Shown here: piece after piece, positions 22,640 to 34,464 of the stretch
Position numbering within the stretch: the stretch's first letter is position 1
Layout: every line of letters starts with the position of its first letter
Source: Artemia franciscana
Lineage: Eukaryota; Arthropoda; Branchiopoda; Anostraca; Artemiidae
DNA: 64,000 nt
Direction: 5' to 3'
NCBI RefSeq assembly: GCF_032884065.1
Contig: NC_088868.1
Span: forward strand, 742,001-806,000
Made by a program: the position numbers and the translations under genes
Notes under the pieces: model-generated
Told to the model about the DNA's origin: nothing
The model's input: the letters and a program-made list of their open reading frames with translations, nothing else
Database searches by the model: none

Positions 22640-23625
22640 ATACTACTAACAACTCACCGCAGCACCAAGCCTTCTGAGGCCAACACAGATACGCAAGCTC
22701 CTCCTCCATTCCAATATATTCAAAATTTCCCTCTTTACACCCTCCCAGAAGGTTCCTATTTCTCTTAAATATTTCTTTATAACTTCTTCCCGCCCCAACC
22801 TTGGATGACCTAGTTTCCGTTTAGCCCTTGACAGTTGGCCAAAAAGGACAATGTTCGGCAATCGGTCATCCTTCATCTGCAGAATGTGCCCAAACAATCT
22901 CAACCTTTCTCTCATTATAGCCCTAGAAGGCTGGATAGAACCGCATTTTTCGTACAGCCAACTGTTTGAAATACGGTCAGTCAGCTGGGTACCCAGAACA
23001 ACCCTTAGGCATTTTCTCTGGAAAATATTTAGCAAACCTTCATCCACTTTTTTGAGTGCCCATGCTTCAAAACCATACTTGACCACTGTCATCACTGTAG
23101 CTTCTGATATTTCAATCTTGGTTTGCAGGCTGAACTTTCTGTTCTCCCAGACTTTTTTCAACCGTGATAAAGCACCCTGAGCCTTGGCTATTCTACTTTT
23201 AACATCTTCACTGCTCCCACTGTCTTTACTAATAATACTACCAAGGTAAGTGAAGCTACCCACCTGATCAATCTTTTCTTTACCCAGCGTCACCTTTTCA
23301 TATTCACTTCTTTCTAGCCTTAGTGACTCAGACTTCTTAACATTAATTCTCAAACCTATTCTAGCCATTTGAACACGCAAAACCTCTAAAAATTCATTCA
23401 TTTGGCTCAAATTTTCACCTAGGATACTTAAATCATCAGCATAGTCTAAGTCCAGGAGAGTTTTCCCTCTCATTTGATTCCGTGGTCTCCCATTGCCTAT
23501 CCTGTGCTCCTTAAGACAAAGTCCGTCAAAATGATCCATATAAAGGGGGATAGAACACAACCCTGCTTAACTCGTGATTTAATACAAACCAGCTGCTAAG
23601 CTCATTTCCTACCTTAACCGCAGCA
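22640..23625 (-). pseudogene. LINE reverse transcriptase C-terminal half (copy B)
   Basis: The open stretch 23560-22646 encodes 304 residues of a non-LTR reverse transcriptase. It contains LDLDYADDLSILGE with the catalytic YADD at residues 40-43 (23443-23432), then the LINE 'thumb'-like text GSFTYLGSIISKDSGSSEDV and the C-terminal LRLFGHILQMKDDRLPNIVL. It ends RRLGAAVSC. The stop is followed by a TAGTAGTATTAG tail (minus strand), a microsatellite-type 3' end. A frameshift lies just upstream (QGC-SIPLYMDHF region). The family looks RTE/CR1-like, judged from memory of the C-terminal motif, without phylogeny. It lacks a full N-terminus, so it cannot be autonomous. Confidence 0.9.
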
Positions 23626-24481
23626 ATGTTACCCTGAGCCTTCACTATTCTTGTTTTAACATTTTCAGTGACCCCATCGTCTTTACTAATAATGCTACTA
23701 AGATAAGTGAAGGTGTCCGCCTGATCCATCTTTTCATTACTCAGCATAACCTCTTTATCTTCACTTATTCCTAGCCTTAGCGACTTAGTCTTCTTAACAT
23801 TAATTTTTAGATCTATTATAGCACCCTGGACTTGCAAAACCTCTAGAAGTTCATTCATTTTTTTTCACAATTTCATCTAGGATGCTTAAATCATTAGCAA
23901 TCAAAGTCCAGGAAAATTTTCCCTCCCCATTTGATTCCGTTTTCTCTCATTGCCTTTACTTTGCTCCTTAAGACAAAGTCCATCAAAATGATCCGTATAA
24001 AGGGGAATCAGAATACAACCCTGCTTAACTTCTGATTTAATACGAAATCAGATGCTAGCCTCATTTCCTACCTCAACCACAGCAGTGTCGTTCTCGTACA
24101 CAGCCCTAATCACTTTTTTGTATTTGTCAGGTATACCTCACAAGGATAAGAACTTCGCTAAAGCGCTTCTATCAACATAATCGAACGCTTGCTCATAATC
24201 TATAAAACTAAAGACAAAATGTGTTTGACAACTAAGGCACTTCTCAATTATAAACAATAGAGTTTATAATTGGTTGACACATCCTCTACCCTTTCTAGAA
24301 CCACACTTTTCTTTTCTTATCACGCTGTCTGCAGGATCTCTCAGTCTAAAAACTATCATATTACCCACTAATTTGCTACCTAGAGAGACCAGGTTAATGC
24401 CTCGATAATGATCACACTCACTCTTATCACCTTTTTTACATTGTGGTTCATGGGCTCCCATAGGCTGATTTTTATGGAGGG
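23626..24481 (-). pseudogene. LINE reverse transcriptase N-terminal part (copy A)
   Basis: Minus strand: QCKKGDKSECDHYRGINLVS (24440-24380 region) is the usual start of the LINE RT domain. It is followed by FSFIDYEQAFD (motif with catalytic Asp), VKQGCILIPLYTDHFDGLCL, a damaged YADD region, and EKMDQADTFTYLSSIISKDD up to '..KAQG' at about 23630. At that point the sequence jumps back to the 'VKVGNE' region and copy B begins, so the RT middle is present twice in direct order. Several stops are present. Confidence 0.85.
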
Positions 24482-24489
24482 GCTTACAT

Positions 24490-25379
24490 CAGTGGCGGAT
24501 CCAGGGGGTGCCTCGCCCCTCTGACGTAGCAGTGGATTTGTGGTTGGATCCGCTTGCTCTGATTTGGGTCGGGAAGAAAAGAAATTCTTTTGTAATCAGT
24601 TTTTAATGTTCAGTTTTTAATAAGTTTTTAATTATTAAAACTCAGTCTTTTTGCAAACAAGTTTGAAACAATGTTTTAGTTACTTTGTGTGGCCTCTGTT
24701 AGATTTTACTAATGACGCGTACTGCCAAAAAGTATTTAATTAAATGTAGGTTTATTACGGGAATCTGTCCGTTTTACGACAAAAGCCAACTGGGAGGTGA
24801 AAATTTTCGTTTCGTAATAACAAGGAGGGGATAATTTAAAATTATAACTTCTTTAGGCTGTCGAAATGATATTTCAGGATTGTGCTGTCACAACGGGGCT
24901 GAAAAGCAAAATATTTAATTCTTTTTACTGTCAGAAATTTGTTTTCGAGTCTTGCTATGGCAATGAGGCAAAGAAATTGATATAATTACTTTTCTTGGGT
25001 GTCTGTTTTGGTTTTTCGGGTGTGCTTTTTTGCGAAGCAGGGTTGTTTTTACGACATTGTTGTTTCTTAGAGGAATTGTCTGATAGAAAGTAAATGTATG
25101 AGACATGCAAAAATTATTAATTTAAGTTTCGGATTATGGTGAGCAAATGGTGGCAATTTTGCTGCCTATTTTCATCTAATTAAAGCTCTATATTATATGA
25201 CAAATCACCTCTGTGCATCCTAAAACATTAAAATAAAGGTCATTTTCTTTAAACTTTGATCAAGGTTCTTATAAGTATATACTTAAAACTAAGTATATGA
25301 GGCAAAATACACCTTAAAAAGTTGGAGTAATCATTTAAGAAGAATAGATTTTCGAAAAATTGTTTATAAAAGAAGGCAA

Positions 25380-25432
<53 letters not shown>

Positions 25433-26035
25433 CTAGCTGGTATAGATGGGTCTCTGAATTGCCAGTTTCAATCTTTGGAATGACCCTAATTTTTTTCAAA
25501 CATTAAAAAAAAAATTATAAAAAGATGAAATTCACACAACTTGAGTTTAACCAAAAAAACAGAACGCAACTGCAATATTACTTCAAAATTTTTCACCTTC
25601 TGAATACCAGCCAGTCACAAAATACAGTTATGTTTTTGTATAAGGATTGCATTTATTTATGCATAAAATTGTCTAAACTGCTATATATACAACTGAGGAT
25701 TTTAATACTTATTTTGGAACATGCCATCCAATCATATCTCCATGATTAGTTGTTTAATCAAATTTTTTATAGAAAAAATTTTCTTATTTAATGCTAAATC
25801 TGAGTCAAATTTCAAATTTTAATTTTTATGCTCAAAAGACATATTGATATTTAAACGTTTGAATTGAATATCTGAAAATATCAAGATTAAAAAAAAAAAA
25901 ATCAATTAGAAATCTCCATAGCTTGAAACCCTGAGAATTTAAATCACTAATTTATGCCTATCAAATACAGTTCGCGAAGTTTATCGAAACAACCTATTAT
26001 GCACCCCCCTAAAGGAAATCCCAGATCCACCCCTG
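24490..26035. mobile_element. hAT-type DNA transposon, non-autonomous, inside a LINE
   Basis: The left end CAGTGGCGGATCCAGGGGGT and the right end AGATCCACCCCTG (inverse CAGGGGTGGATCTGG) form imperfect terminal inverted repeats typical of hAT elements. Flanking octamers GCTTACAT (24482-24489) and GCTTACCT (26036-26043) differ at one base, matching an 8-bp target duplication. LINE sequence continues on both sides. The 1546-bp body has no transposase; the longest frames are about 75 residues. It contains a 48-base T run at 25383-25430. Confidence 0.85.
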
Positions 26036-26043
26036 GCTTACCT

Positions 26044-27600
26044 GATCTAATATGCACTTTCACTACTGTATAATAGAAATATCAGAACAAAAATATAAAA
26101 ATACAAGACAGCATCATTCAGCCAGGACGGCTGAAGCCAAACTCCCCTGCCCTCCCCCATATGGGCACCCAATCAGTGGTTTAACTAGGGTTTTCCTAAA
26201 ATCACAAGGTACTCTTCCTTTTTCAAAAATCACATTCATATGCTTTAGTAGCTTATTTCTAACCTCAGAGCCACTTTATTTAAGAATGTATTTACCATAT
26301 TATCAGCAACTGGGGCCTTACTATTTTTCAATCCTTCTTGTCCTCTCTATTAAACATAAAGCTTTTTCACTAATATTCCTAGCTGCGTTCCTAATTCTCT
26401 TCCCTGGGAACCATCAGCAACTTCACAAATTGTTTTCCTAAAATTATTATGTCCATCTTCTGTACTGTCAAATTTTAAACTCTTAAATTTAGTATTCAAC
26501 TGTTCCTGGAAATTTTTCTCAAAATCTCATCTTGGAGTCTGCCAATATCATAACTCCCCGGGAGTTAGTTACCCTTCCGATAATTTTGCTTAACATGAAC
26601 CCTAGACACTACAAGATAGGGATCTTTCCTTTTAACATCAATAACATCACTCCTACATACTCTAGTATCTTGCATTAATTCTGCCAGTCTTCGATTTACA
26701 GTTAACATCACCATCACGTGAATACCACGTTAACTTATGGGCCATTTTGTGACCAAACATTGTATTGGTTATAACTAGATTCTTATACCGATAAAATTGC
26801 CGCAGTCTGTAGCCATTACTGTTTTCTTTTCCTAGACCAAATGTATCAAGGCTAGGATACCATCTATACCTATTTCCACCAACCTGGGCGTTCAAATCTC
26901 CTAATAAAATACCATAAATCTACCTGGGACCCTGTCTATTTGCTCCTGTAACTTTAAGCAAAATTCGTCTGAGTCACTAGTATCTCTGTCAGTCGGTCCT
27001 AGAGGGGCTTATATTGCTACAACTGGAACCCTGAACCTTTAGTCATAAAATGGGCCATCAGTATTCTATTATTGATGCCTTCCCGGTCTAAAAAGCAGCT
27101 TTCTTGTTCATCTTGAGCCCTACTCCCTGTCTATGTACCCCACCCTTCCTGCCTGAGTAAATGAACCACCTAATTTCGTGCTTCCTACCCATGGGATGTA
27201 ATTTTCTGAAACTCGTAACAAGTCCAATTTGAAGCGTCTTAATTTGTCCGTCAAATGTCAGTACGATAGTAATATTTTAACGTTGTAACATTCGAAGTCC
27301 CAATTTTCAAATTCCTTAAATCATTGAAGTTGTTTTGGCCTCAGGAAAAGCAATGGTCCCAGATACCAGTGCACGACAGGGACCAACATATCTTCTCCAG
27401 TCTACACCGAAGCGCTTAAGCCGGCTTAGAACCGGATAACAAGAAGTCCCTCCAGTTAAATGGAGTCTTTGTGCAATCCTAGGCCCATCTTGGTCACAAC
27501 ATGGTTTTCAGCACTTGGCGATACTCTTCTATCAATAAGAGTTGAAATCGTGCAGAGACAATCTCAAGCCTATTACTTCTGACTCATTATAAATTAGTGT
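26044..27600 (-). pseudogene. LINE endonuclease and linker region
   Basis: Minus strand, many frameshifts and stops. From the 5' side: LTGGTSCYPVLSRLKRFG, 'TFDGQIKTLQIGL', LRKLHPMGRKHEIRW, HRQGVGLKMNKKAA, then the open frame 26895-26662 with NAQVGGNRYRW, FGLGKENSNGYRL and MAHKLTWYSRDGD. These match the APE-type endonuclease of LINEs (GDFNAQ.G, G.GK.N.NG..L..F, LTW.S.DG). The region 26640-26044 gives the linker (RKTICEVADGSQGRE). It joins the RT at 24481 if the hAT element is removed. Confidence 0.85.
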
Positions 27601-27719
27601 TTACAAATATTATGCTACTAAGGGGGGGGGGCATCCCATAGTAGATAAATTAGCTACAAAGAAATTTTTCAACCCAAAAATGACCATCAAAATAGACCAA
27701 GCTCAGAAAAATTATCCAC

Positions 27720-28100
27720 TAATCAGAATCCCTTGCGAATGCTGTGTCGTTTACTAGGCTACAACCTCCTCGAGTGGCGCCACTCCTCAAGACAGAGTAG
27801 AGTTGAGCGCAAGGTCCACAGTCTTGCAGGTACCATGAAAAGGTCGAGGCAGTCCATTACAGAGGCCGTTGTCCATACATCTGGGTTTCACACCCTTCCG
27901 TCGTTCCATAGAAGATCCTTCCACGGTGGTGTTCTGCATCCCAAAGCCTGGGTCTGTTCAACCCATTACTGAGAGAAGGTTTGTACCCACAGGACATATC
28001 CACGCACCGATTATTCCTGCTGAGTGTACATTTGAGGGTCCTTGCTCCTCTCCCGTCTGTTATTATGGCCCGGGTGGGGGTGCCCAGTTTCTATTATGAA
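27720..28100 (-). other. GC-richer block, possible LINE 5' region
   Basis: Clearly more GC-rich than its surroundings and located directly upstream of the LINE endonuclease in that element's orientation, so it may be its 5' UTR. No motif confirms this. The two overlapping plus-strand frames (27733-27972, 27869-28099) have no recognisable domain. Confidence 0.35.
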
Positions 28101-28252
28101 CCTTGATTAAATAGCCCAGGATTGTTGTGGCGCACTATTTTGACTTTGCTCAACATAATTGTTCGTGTTTCTTTTATAATATTTCTTAAAACCAAGAATT
28201 TTTAAAATGTAGTGTCTTACCAAAAAAATTAAAATAAATATTAATCTGCTAT

Positions 28253-28391
28253 CAGGTGCGTCGTTTGGGGAGGGAGGGGGGTGGCTGTCCCCCAAGAATA
28301 TGGAGAAAAAATTATTACATAGCCCATGTCTCTAGACTATCCGGATGTGGACCCATCTTACCCCCGAAAAAATGCCGTAGATTCGCATCTG
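28253..28391 (+). mobile_element. hAT-like MITE, 139 bp
   Basis: Starts CAGGTGCGTCGTTTGGGG and ends TTCGCATCTG, with the core 'ACATAGCCCATGTC' and 'GGATGTGGACCCATC'. The flanks TCTGCTAT and TCTCCAGT share 5 of 8 bases. Same family as 9358 and 15572. Confidence 0.6.
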
Positions 28392-29116
28392 TCTCCAGTT
28401 TCTCCAGGATAAAATTGTGCTTTAGTTTCATTGGTTTATATCTGAGATGTATTTTTGTAAGCCAATCCCATTATTCCTTATGCATATGTTAGAAAAGGAA
28501 ACCAAACAGCACCACTTTATTAAAATGTGATGGATTCTCCTTTTGTACCGAATCCAGTAAAGATAACAAAGAATCAAGTTCAACACAGGGGGATAAATTC
28601 AGCGAGGAAGGGGTAGTCAAAATGCACTTTCGAAGTTTAAGGGCGGGGGGTAATTTTGTTGTTTTCTCAATGCTTTTTAATGCAAATATATTAAAAGTAT
28701 TTTTCAATGAAAATGCTGAAAAAAGGAATTTTGCAAAATCTGGGGAGGAAGGAGGCAAATGAGACTTTTGTCTGCACCTGTTTCCACCTAATTGGTTTAC
28801 CTGTTTCTTTGTTGACCCGACATCTAATTCTAATCTCTATTTCACTTATATTATAATTTTTTCTATGCGCATGTCTGGTATTTATATTTTTCACCTATTC
28901 GCTCCATATTTCAAGCGAAACCGTATACTTTCGCAGTTTGTCTTGAAGTGGGAGTAGGGAGGGAGAGAAGGCTTCTAAAAAGTTATGATGAACGGAAATG
29001 CATAAAGAATTTAAGTTTTAACTTGCAGTGATATACATAAAAAACGAAAAGAAATATCGAGTGCAACCACTGAAACTCGGTAGGGACAGTAGGGACGGTA
29101 GGGACAGTGTTTTTTA
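28392..29116. other. Unassigned DNA
   Basis: No gene or named repeat recognised. Opposed short frames (28489-28758, 28691-28894) show no domain. Confidence 0.45.
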
Positions 29117-30829
29117 TTGAGAGAAAATTCCCTGTTATTCAGGGAATAGTGCAAAAGTGTTGGGTTCAAGTGTAATCGGAGATTTTTGAAGTGAGGGGAA
29201 TCTGAAAAATAATTTAAAGAAGACATAATACAATCGGGGTGTGACCACGAACGTGTATGATGCTCAGACCTAGCCCTCACCCCCAATCAGAAATTTCTAC
29301 AAATATACGGGTACCCTAAACTCAAACTATTAATTAAATTAGTTTGCATTCCCTCCTCCCATACAAAATAGATTATTGTGTATATGCCTGAGCACAAGTT
29401 TAAAAAACGTAGTTTTCAAACAGTTCGTGGTAACGAACTGTAAGTATGGAGCGACCCGCCTCAATAGTAACTGAACTACAAAAAAACGGCATTTTGATAC
29501 CAAAAGATACATAATAAAATTGGATTTTTGTGCTGATTCCAAATATATAAGTTTTATCAACTTTAGTTTTACCCATCAAAAGCTACTAGCCTGAGAATAT
29601 TTGCCTTATTTTCAAACAAAGGAGGAAACATCCCCTAAAAGTCAAAGAATCCTAATGAAAATTACACCATTAGATTCAGCGCATCAGAGAACCCTACTGT
29701 ACAGGTTTCAATCTGCAAAAATGTGAAATTTTGTATTTTTTGACAGAAGAAAGATCACGAATGAGTGTCATTTTTTTCAGGAGTGAACGTATAGACACAC
29801 TGGACGACTCATTCGAACATAGATTAAAAGTTCTAGTGCACTTTTTAAGTGGCTGAAAAAATTGGAAGGCAACTAGACCTCCTCCCACCCTCATTTTCTC
29901 CCAAAGTCACCCTATGAAAATTATGAGATAGCTATTTTGTTCAGGATGGTCGAAAAATATAACAATGTATTTAAGGATGAATTAATCTCCTGGAGTCCCC
30001 AGGAGAAGGGTTGCAAATTCTGAAATTTGCCCTTTTTTTGCATATAGAATTGATTATTGGGAAGCAAACAGATGTGTTCAGGGGGAATTTTTATATGGTG
30101 GTGGGGGAAGGGGGAGAACATTACGTGGGAGGATCTTTCCATGGACCATTTTTTCATGGTGGAAGGACATTTTCCATGAAGGGGGCACCGGATTTCCCAG
30201 TACTACTAAAAGATGATCAGAAACTAAATAATAAAAGAAATTCCACAGAAAGTAAGGAGCAACATTAAATCTTAAAACGAATACAAAATACTACATAAAT
30301 GACGGGGAGTTAACTCTCCTAAATAGTTTACTCTTAAGCTAAAATTTTTTTTTTAACTTTTAAAATTATTATTCTAATTAAACAGCCTTTGTGATTTAGG
30401 AGTCATTCTTAAATAGCTAGAAAAAAATGAAACTTAAGTTATTATAAGATTATTATTAGTTAAAAAAAGCTAAAATTAATATGCAAAATTGTTTTAATTG
30501 TTCATGCACGGGGAGCAATCTTCGAAAGCTCCATTAATTCAAAAATGTTCAGAAATTCAATAAAAAAACATGTTTTTAACTAAAAGTAAGGAGCAACAAT
30601 AAAACTTCAAACAAACAGAAATTATTCCTTATATGAAAGGGGCTGCCCCCACCTCAAAGCCTCGCTCTTTACCTAAACTTTTTTATTAAGAAGTAGATTT
30701 GTTATAGAGTCAAACTTTAGCGTAAAGAGCGGGACATCGAAGAGGGGACAGCCCGTTTCATATACGGTATAGTTTCTGTTCGTTTTAAGTTTTAATGTTG
30801 CCCCTTATTTTCAGTTAAAAAAGCTTTTA
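29117..30829 (+). repeat. Tandem duplication, copy 1 (contains R1)
   Basis: A 1.71-kb segment repeated directly and immediately downstream with an offset of about 1713-1714 bp and only scattered substitutions. It holds about 290 bp of non-R1 sequence (from 'GAGAGAAAATTCCCTG'), then a forward R1 copy starting with the hairpin TCAAACAGTTCGTGG near 29417 and ending in the palindromic module near 30815. Paired frames (e.g. 29339-29560 and 31052-31273) look conserved only because the DNA is duplicated. Confidence 0.92.
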
Positions 30830-32543
30830 TTGAGAGAAAATTCCCTGTTATTCAGGGAATAGTGCAAAAGTGTTTGGTTCAAGTGTAATCGGAGATTTTT
30901 GAAGTGAGGGGAATCTGAAAAACAATTTAAAGAAGACATAATACAATCGGGGTGTGACCTCGAACGTGTATGATGCTCAGACCTAGCACTCACCCCCAAT
31001 CAGAAATTTCTAAAAATATACGGGTACCCTATTCTCAAACTATTAATTAAATTAGTTTGCATTCCCTCCTCCCATACAAAATAGATTATTGTGTATATGC
31101 CTGAGCACAAGTTTAAAAAACGTAGTTTTCAAACAGTTCGTGGTAACGAACTGTAAGTATGGAGCGACCCGGCTCAATAGTAACTGAACTACAAAAAAAC
31201 GGCATTTTGATACCCAAATATACATAATAAAATTGGATTTTTGTGCTGATTCCAAATATATAGGTTTTATCAACTTTAGTTTTACCCATCAAAAGCTACT
31301 AGCCTAAGAATATTTGCCTTATTTTCAAACAAAGGAGGAAACATCCCCTAAAAGTAAAAGAATCCTAATGAAAATTACACCATTAGATTCAGCGCATCAG
31401 AGAACCCTACTGTACAGGTTTCAATCTGCAAAAATGTGAAATTTTGTATTTTTTGACAGAAGAAACATCACGAATGAGTGTCATTTTTTTTCAGGAGTGA
31501 ACGTATAGACACACTGGACGACTCATTCGAACATAGATTAAAAGTTCTAGTGCACTTTTTAAGTGGCTGAAAAATTGGAAGGCAACTAGACCTCCTCCCA
31601 CCCTCATTTTCTCCAAAAGTCACTCTATGAAAATTATGAGATAGCTATTTTGTTCAGGATGGTCGAAAAATATAACAATGTATTTAAGGATGAATTAATC
31701 TCCTGGAGTCCCCAGGAGAAGGGTTGCAAATTCTGAAATTTGCCCTTTTTTTGCATATAGAATTGATTATTGGGAAGCAAACAGATGTGTTCAGGGGGAA
31801 TTTTTATCTGGTGGTGGGGGAAGGGGGAAAACATTACGTGGGAGGATCTTTCCATGGACCATTTTTTCATGGTGGAAGGACATTTTCCATGAAGGGGGCA
31901 CCGGATTTCCCAGTACTACTAAAAGATGATCAGAAACTAAATAATAAAAGAAATTCCCCAGAAAGTAAGGAGCAACATTAAATCTTAAAAGGAATACAAA
32001 ATACTACGCAAATGACGGGGAGTTAACTCTCCTAAATAGTTTACTCTTAAGCTAATTTTTTTTTTTTTAACTTTTGAAATTATTATTCTAATTAAACAGC
32101 CTTTGTGATTTAGGAGTCATTCTTAAATAGCTAGAAAAAAATGAAACTTAAGTTATTATAAGATTATTATTAGTTAAAAAAAGCTAAAATTAATATGCAA
32201 AATTGTTTTAATTGTTCATGCACGGGGAGCAATCTTCGAAAGCTTTATTAATTCAAAAATGTTCAGAAATTCAATAAAAGAACATGTTTTTAACTAAAAG
32301 TAAGGAGCAACAATAAAACTTCAAACAAACAGAAATTATTCCTTATATGAAAGGGGCTGCCCCCACCTCAAAGCCTCGCTCTTTACCTAAACTTTTTTAT
32401 TAAGAAGTAGATTTGTTATAGAGTCAAACTTTAGCGTAAAGAGCGGGACATCGAAGAGGGGACAGCCCGTTTCATATACGGTATAGTTTCTGTTCGTTTT
32501 AAGTTTTAATGTTGCCCCTTACTTTCAGTTAAAAAAGCTTTTT
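30830..32543 (+). repeat. Tandem duplication, copy 2 (contains R1)
   Basis: Begins inside a word: R1's end '...AAAAAAGCTTTT' is joined directly to 'ATTGAGAGAAAATTCC'. It then follows copy 1 to AAAAAAGCTTTT near 32543. Differences from copy 1 are few (for example 31190-31215 and 32050-32060). The R1 hairpin lies near 31130 and the palindromic module near 32296-32529. Confidence 0.92.
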
Positions 32544-32597
32544 TGTATTTAATGCCATAATAAAGTCAATTTTTAACACTACAATACATATGCTTTG

Positions 32598-32599
<2 letters not shown>

Positions 32600-32689
<90 letters not shown>
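32600..32689. repeat. TA microsatellite
   Basis: About 45 uninterrupted TA dinucleotides. The Tyr-Ile-rich frames here are the repeat translated. Confidence 0.97.
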
Positions 32690-32690
<1 letters not shown>

Positions 32691-33747
32691 GTTTCTTTTT
32701 CCGTGGGGGGGGCAACAAGGCTCCTCAAGCCCTATGGAGTGGGCACCCTTATCTTCGGGGAGACGTTATTTCTGAAGAATAGCAAGTGGTTCATTTCCAT
32801 GGTTTAAATGAAATGGAGTTTTTATATTTGCTGACAAGAATAGAAAAAAAACTACCTTTTTTTCTTATTGCTGAATATTCGTTGAACCAATATTTGGGAA
32901 ATGTCATTTAGTTTTTTTAAAATCATATTTTTCGTTGACTAGACTAGTTCTAGTTTTTAAATGTCGATTTGGGTGTGGTTGTGGTAGGTGGTGAATTTTC
33001 TACCCGTTCACTGTACCGTGCTTCGGTAATGCCGCCTTGCTATGAGCATTGATCAATAAGGTGATAAAATCTAGTTGTACCTGCAGCATTCAAGTGTAAC
33101 AAAGGATAAATTTTTAGCTGTCGAATTTTTTGATTTGAAGTTTTTTCTTGTGAAGTTTTGTAAGTACGCCAATTTTTTAGCTTTTTAATTTGTTACTTTT
33201 TCCATTTTTTTTTAATTCCCGCCACTAAGTTAGGAGTGAACGCTTTTACGAAATAAAATTTCAAGGTATTTATCATGAGTCATGACCCAACCAAGAATAT
33301 GTTCGGTACATTTTGTGTTAGGATTAACTTGCTAGTTAAAAGAAGAACATACCGCTCGATGTATATTTTAACGTTCTTTCCAAATATGATATTCGCTATC
33401 AGATTCCATTTTGAGTCCTTAAAGTGTTAAAGGGTGACACATGGTCCTTACGGGTTTTTGGTAAAATCTCATCGCTAATGATATTTGTGTGTATTTACCG
33501 TGTTTGGTTGTGAAACTTAAAAAAACGTAAGTATACCCTGCCGTCACAGTCTTCTCCTCGCCCCCTCTAATGTCACAAGGGGTACTTGTGTATTATACGC
33601 CACTCACTTAAGGGCTTCATCTAATTAGAATTTCTGGGTATACTGTAAACTGTTTCTTGGACGCTCAATCCTAATGAAATATCACAAAATATGATGGAAA
33701 TATAATACTTAAGAAACAAATTTGGGCTATATATTTGCACATTAGAG
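32690..33747. other. Unassigned DNA with an R3 scrap
   Basis: No gene recognised. At 33668-33722 'CAATCCTAATGAAATATCAC' and 'ATGATGGAAATATAATACTT' match the start of R3. Confidence 0.45.
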
Positions 33748-34345
33748 GGGAGGAGTAAAGTATCTCGGAAAGGGGTTAGTTTCGGAAAATGAAACTTTCA
33801 GGGATGGGGTCTAAAGGCTAAAGTATGTCCCGGGAAGGTATTTTGAAGTACCCACCTCCACTCCTTCTCCCTCTAGGGGGCCCTGAAATTCGCCTACATG
33901 ACAGGTCTATACCTATTGAAATTTTGACATAACAACATTTTACCTTAATTTTCAGTTACTAGTTGCGTTTTTCTGTCTTTAGTTCTGAAAATGCAATTCC
34001 TGTTATTTGAGTAGGATTCTGAGCCATATCAATGTTTTTTCCAAAATTTAGGAAATGTATTTGCATATCTTTAAAACTTCATAATTGAGATTGAGCAAAG
34101 TTGTGAAGCTGAAAACAATTTTGTTGTACTTCATTTAAACAGAAGATCTATTTTGCAAGGTTTCACTTTTATAACACACATATTTTTTAAGGTCATCAAA
34201 GGCCAGGGCTCTCTAGAGGGAGAAGGAGTGGAGGTGGGTATTTCAAAATACCTTCCCGGGACATACTTTAGCCTTTAGACTCATCCCTAAAAGTTTTTAA
34301 TTTTCCTAACCTAACCCCTTTCCAAGATAGCCAAAAGTCAATCAA
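33748..34345 (+). mobile_element. Fold-back element with long inverted repeats, copy 1
   Basis: The left arm (GAAAATGAAACTTTCAGGGA ... TCCACTCCTTCTCCCTCTAG) is repeated inverted on the right (CTAGAGGGAGAAGGAGTGGA ... AAAAGTTTTTAATTTTCC). Arms are about 130 bp with a central segment of about 330 bp. The centre also occurs, inverted, in the copy at 40085-40690, so the whole unit is a mobile repeat. No coding frame is present. Confidence 0.85.
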
Positions 34346-34464
34346 CTGGAATTTTATCATTTTCCCATCTATTCTGTCACTTGTTTTTGTCTGGTCTCAC
34401 GTTAAGCTGAAAGAAATTAACGAAAAAATGGTTTGTTCTCGAATTTTATAAAGCAAATAAAGAA

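Noticed and set aside
22851..23180. 109-residue plus-strand frame
   Set aside because: It is antisense to the LINE reverse transcriptase, which has recognisable motifs on the other strand.
26052..26441. 129-residue plus-strand frame with hydrophobic stretches
   Set aside because: It is antisense to the linker region between LINE endonuclease and reverse transcriptase.
27733..28099. Overlapping GC-richer frames as a host gene
   Set aside because: The position directly upstream of the LINE endonuclease makes an element 5' region more likely; no protein family recognised.
29339..32000. Paired conserved frames as a duplicated gene family
   Set aside because: The conservation is explained by the 1.71-kb tandem duplication of non-coding R1 sequence.
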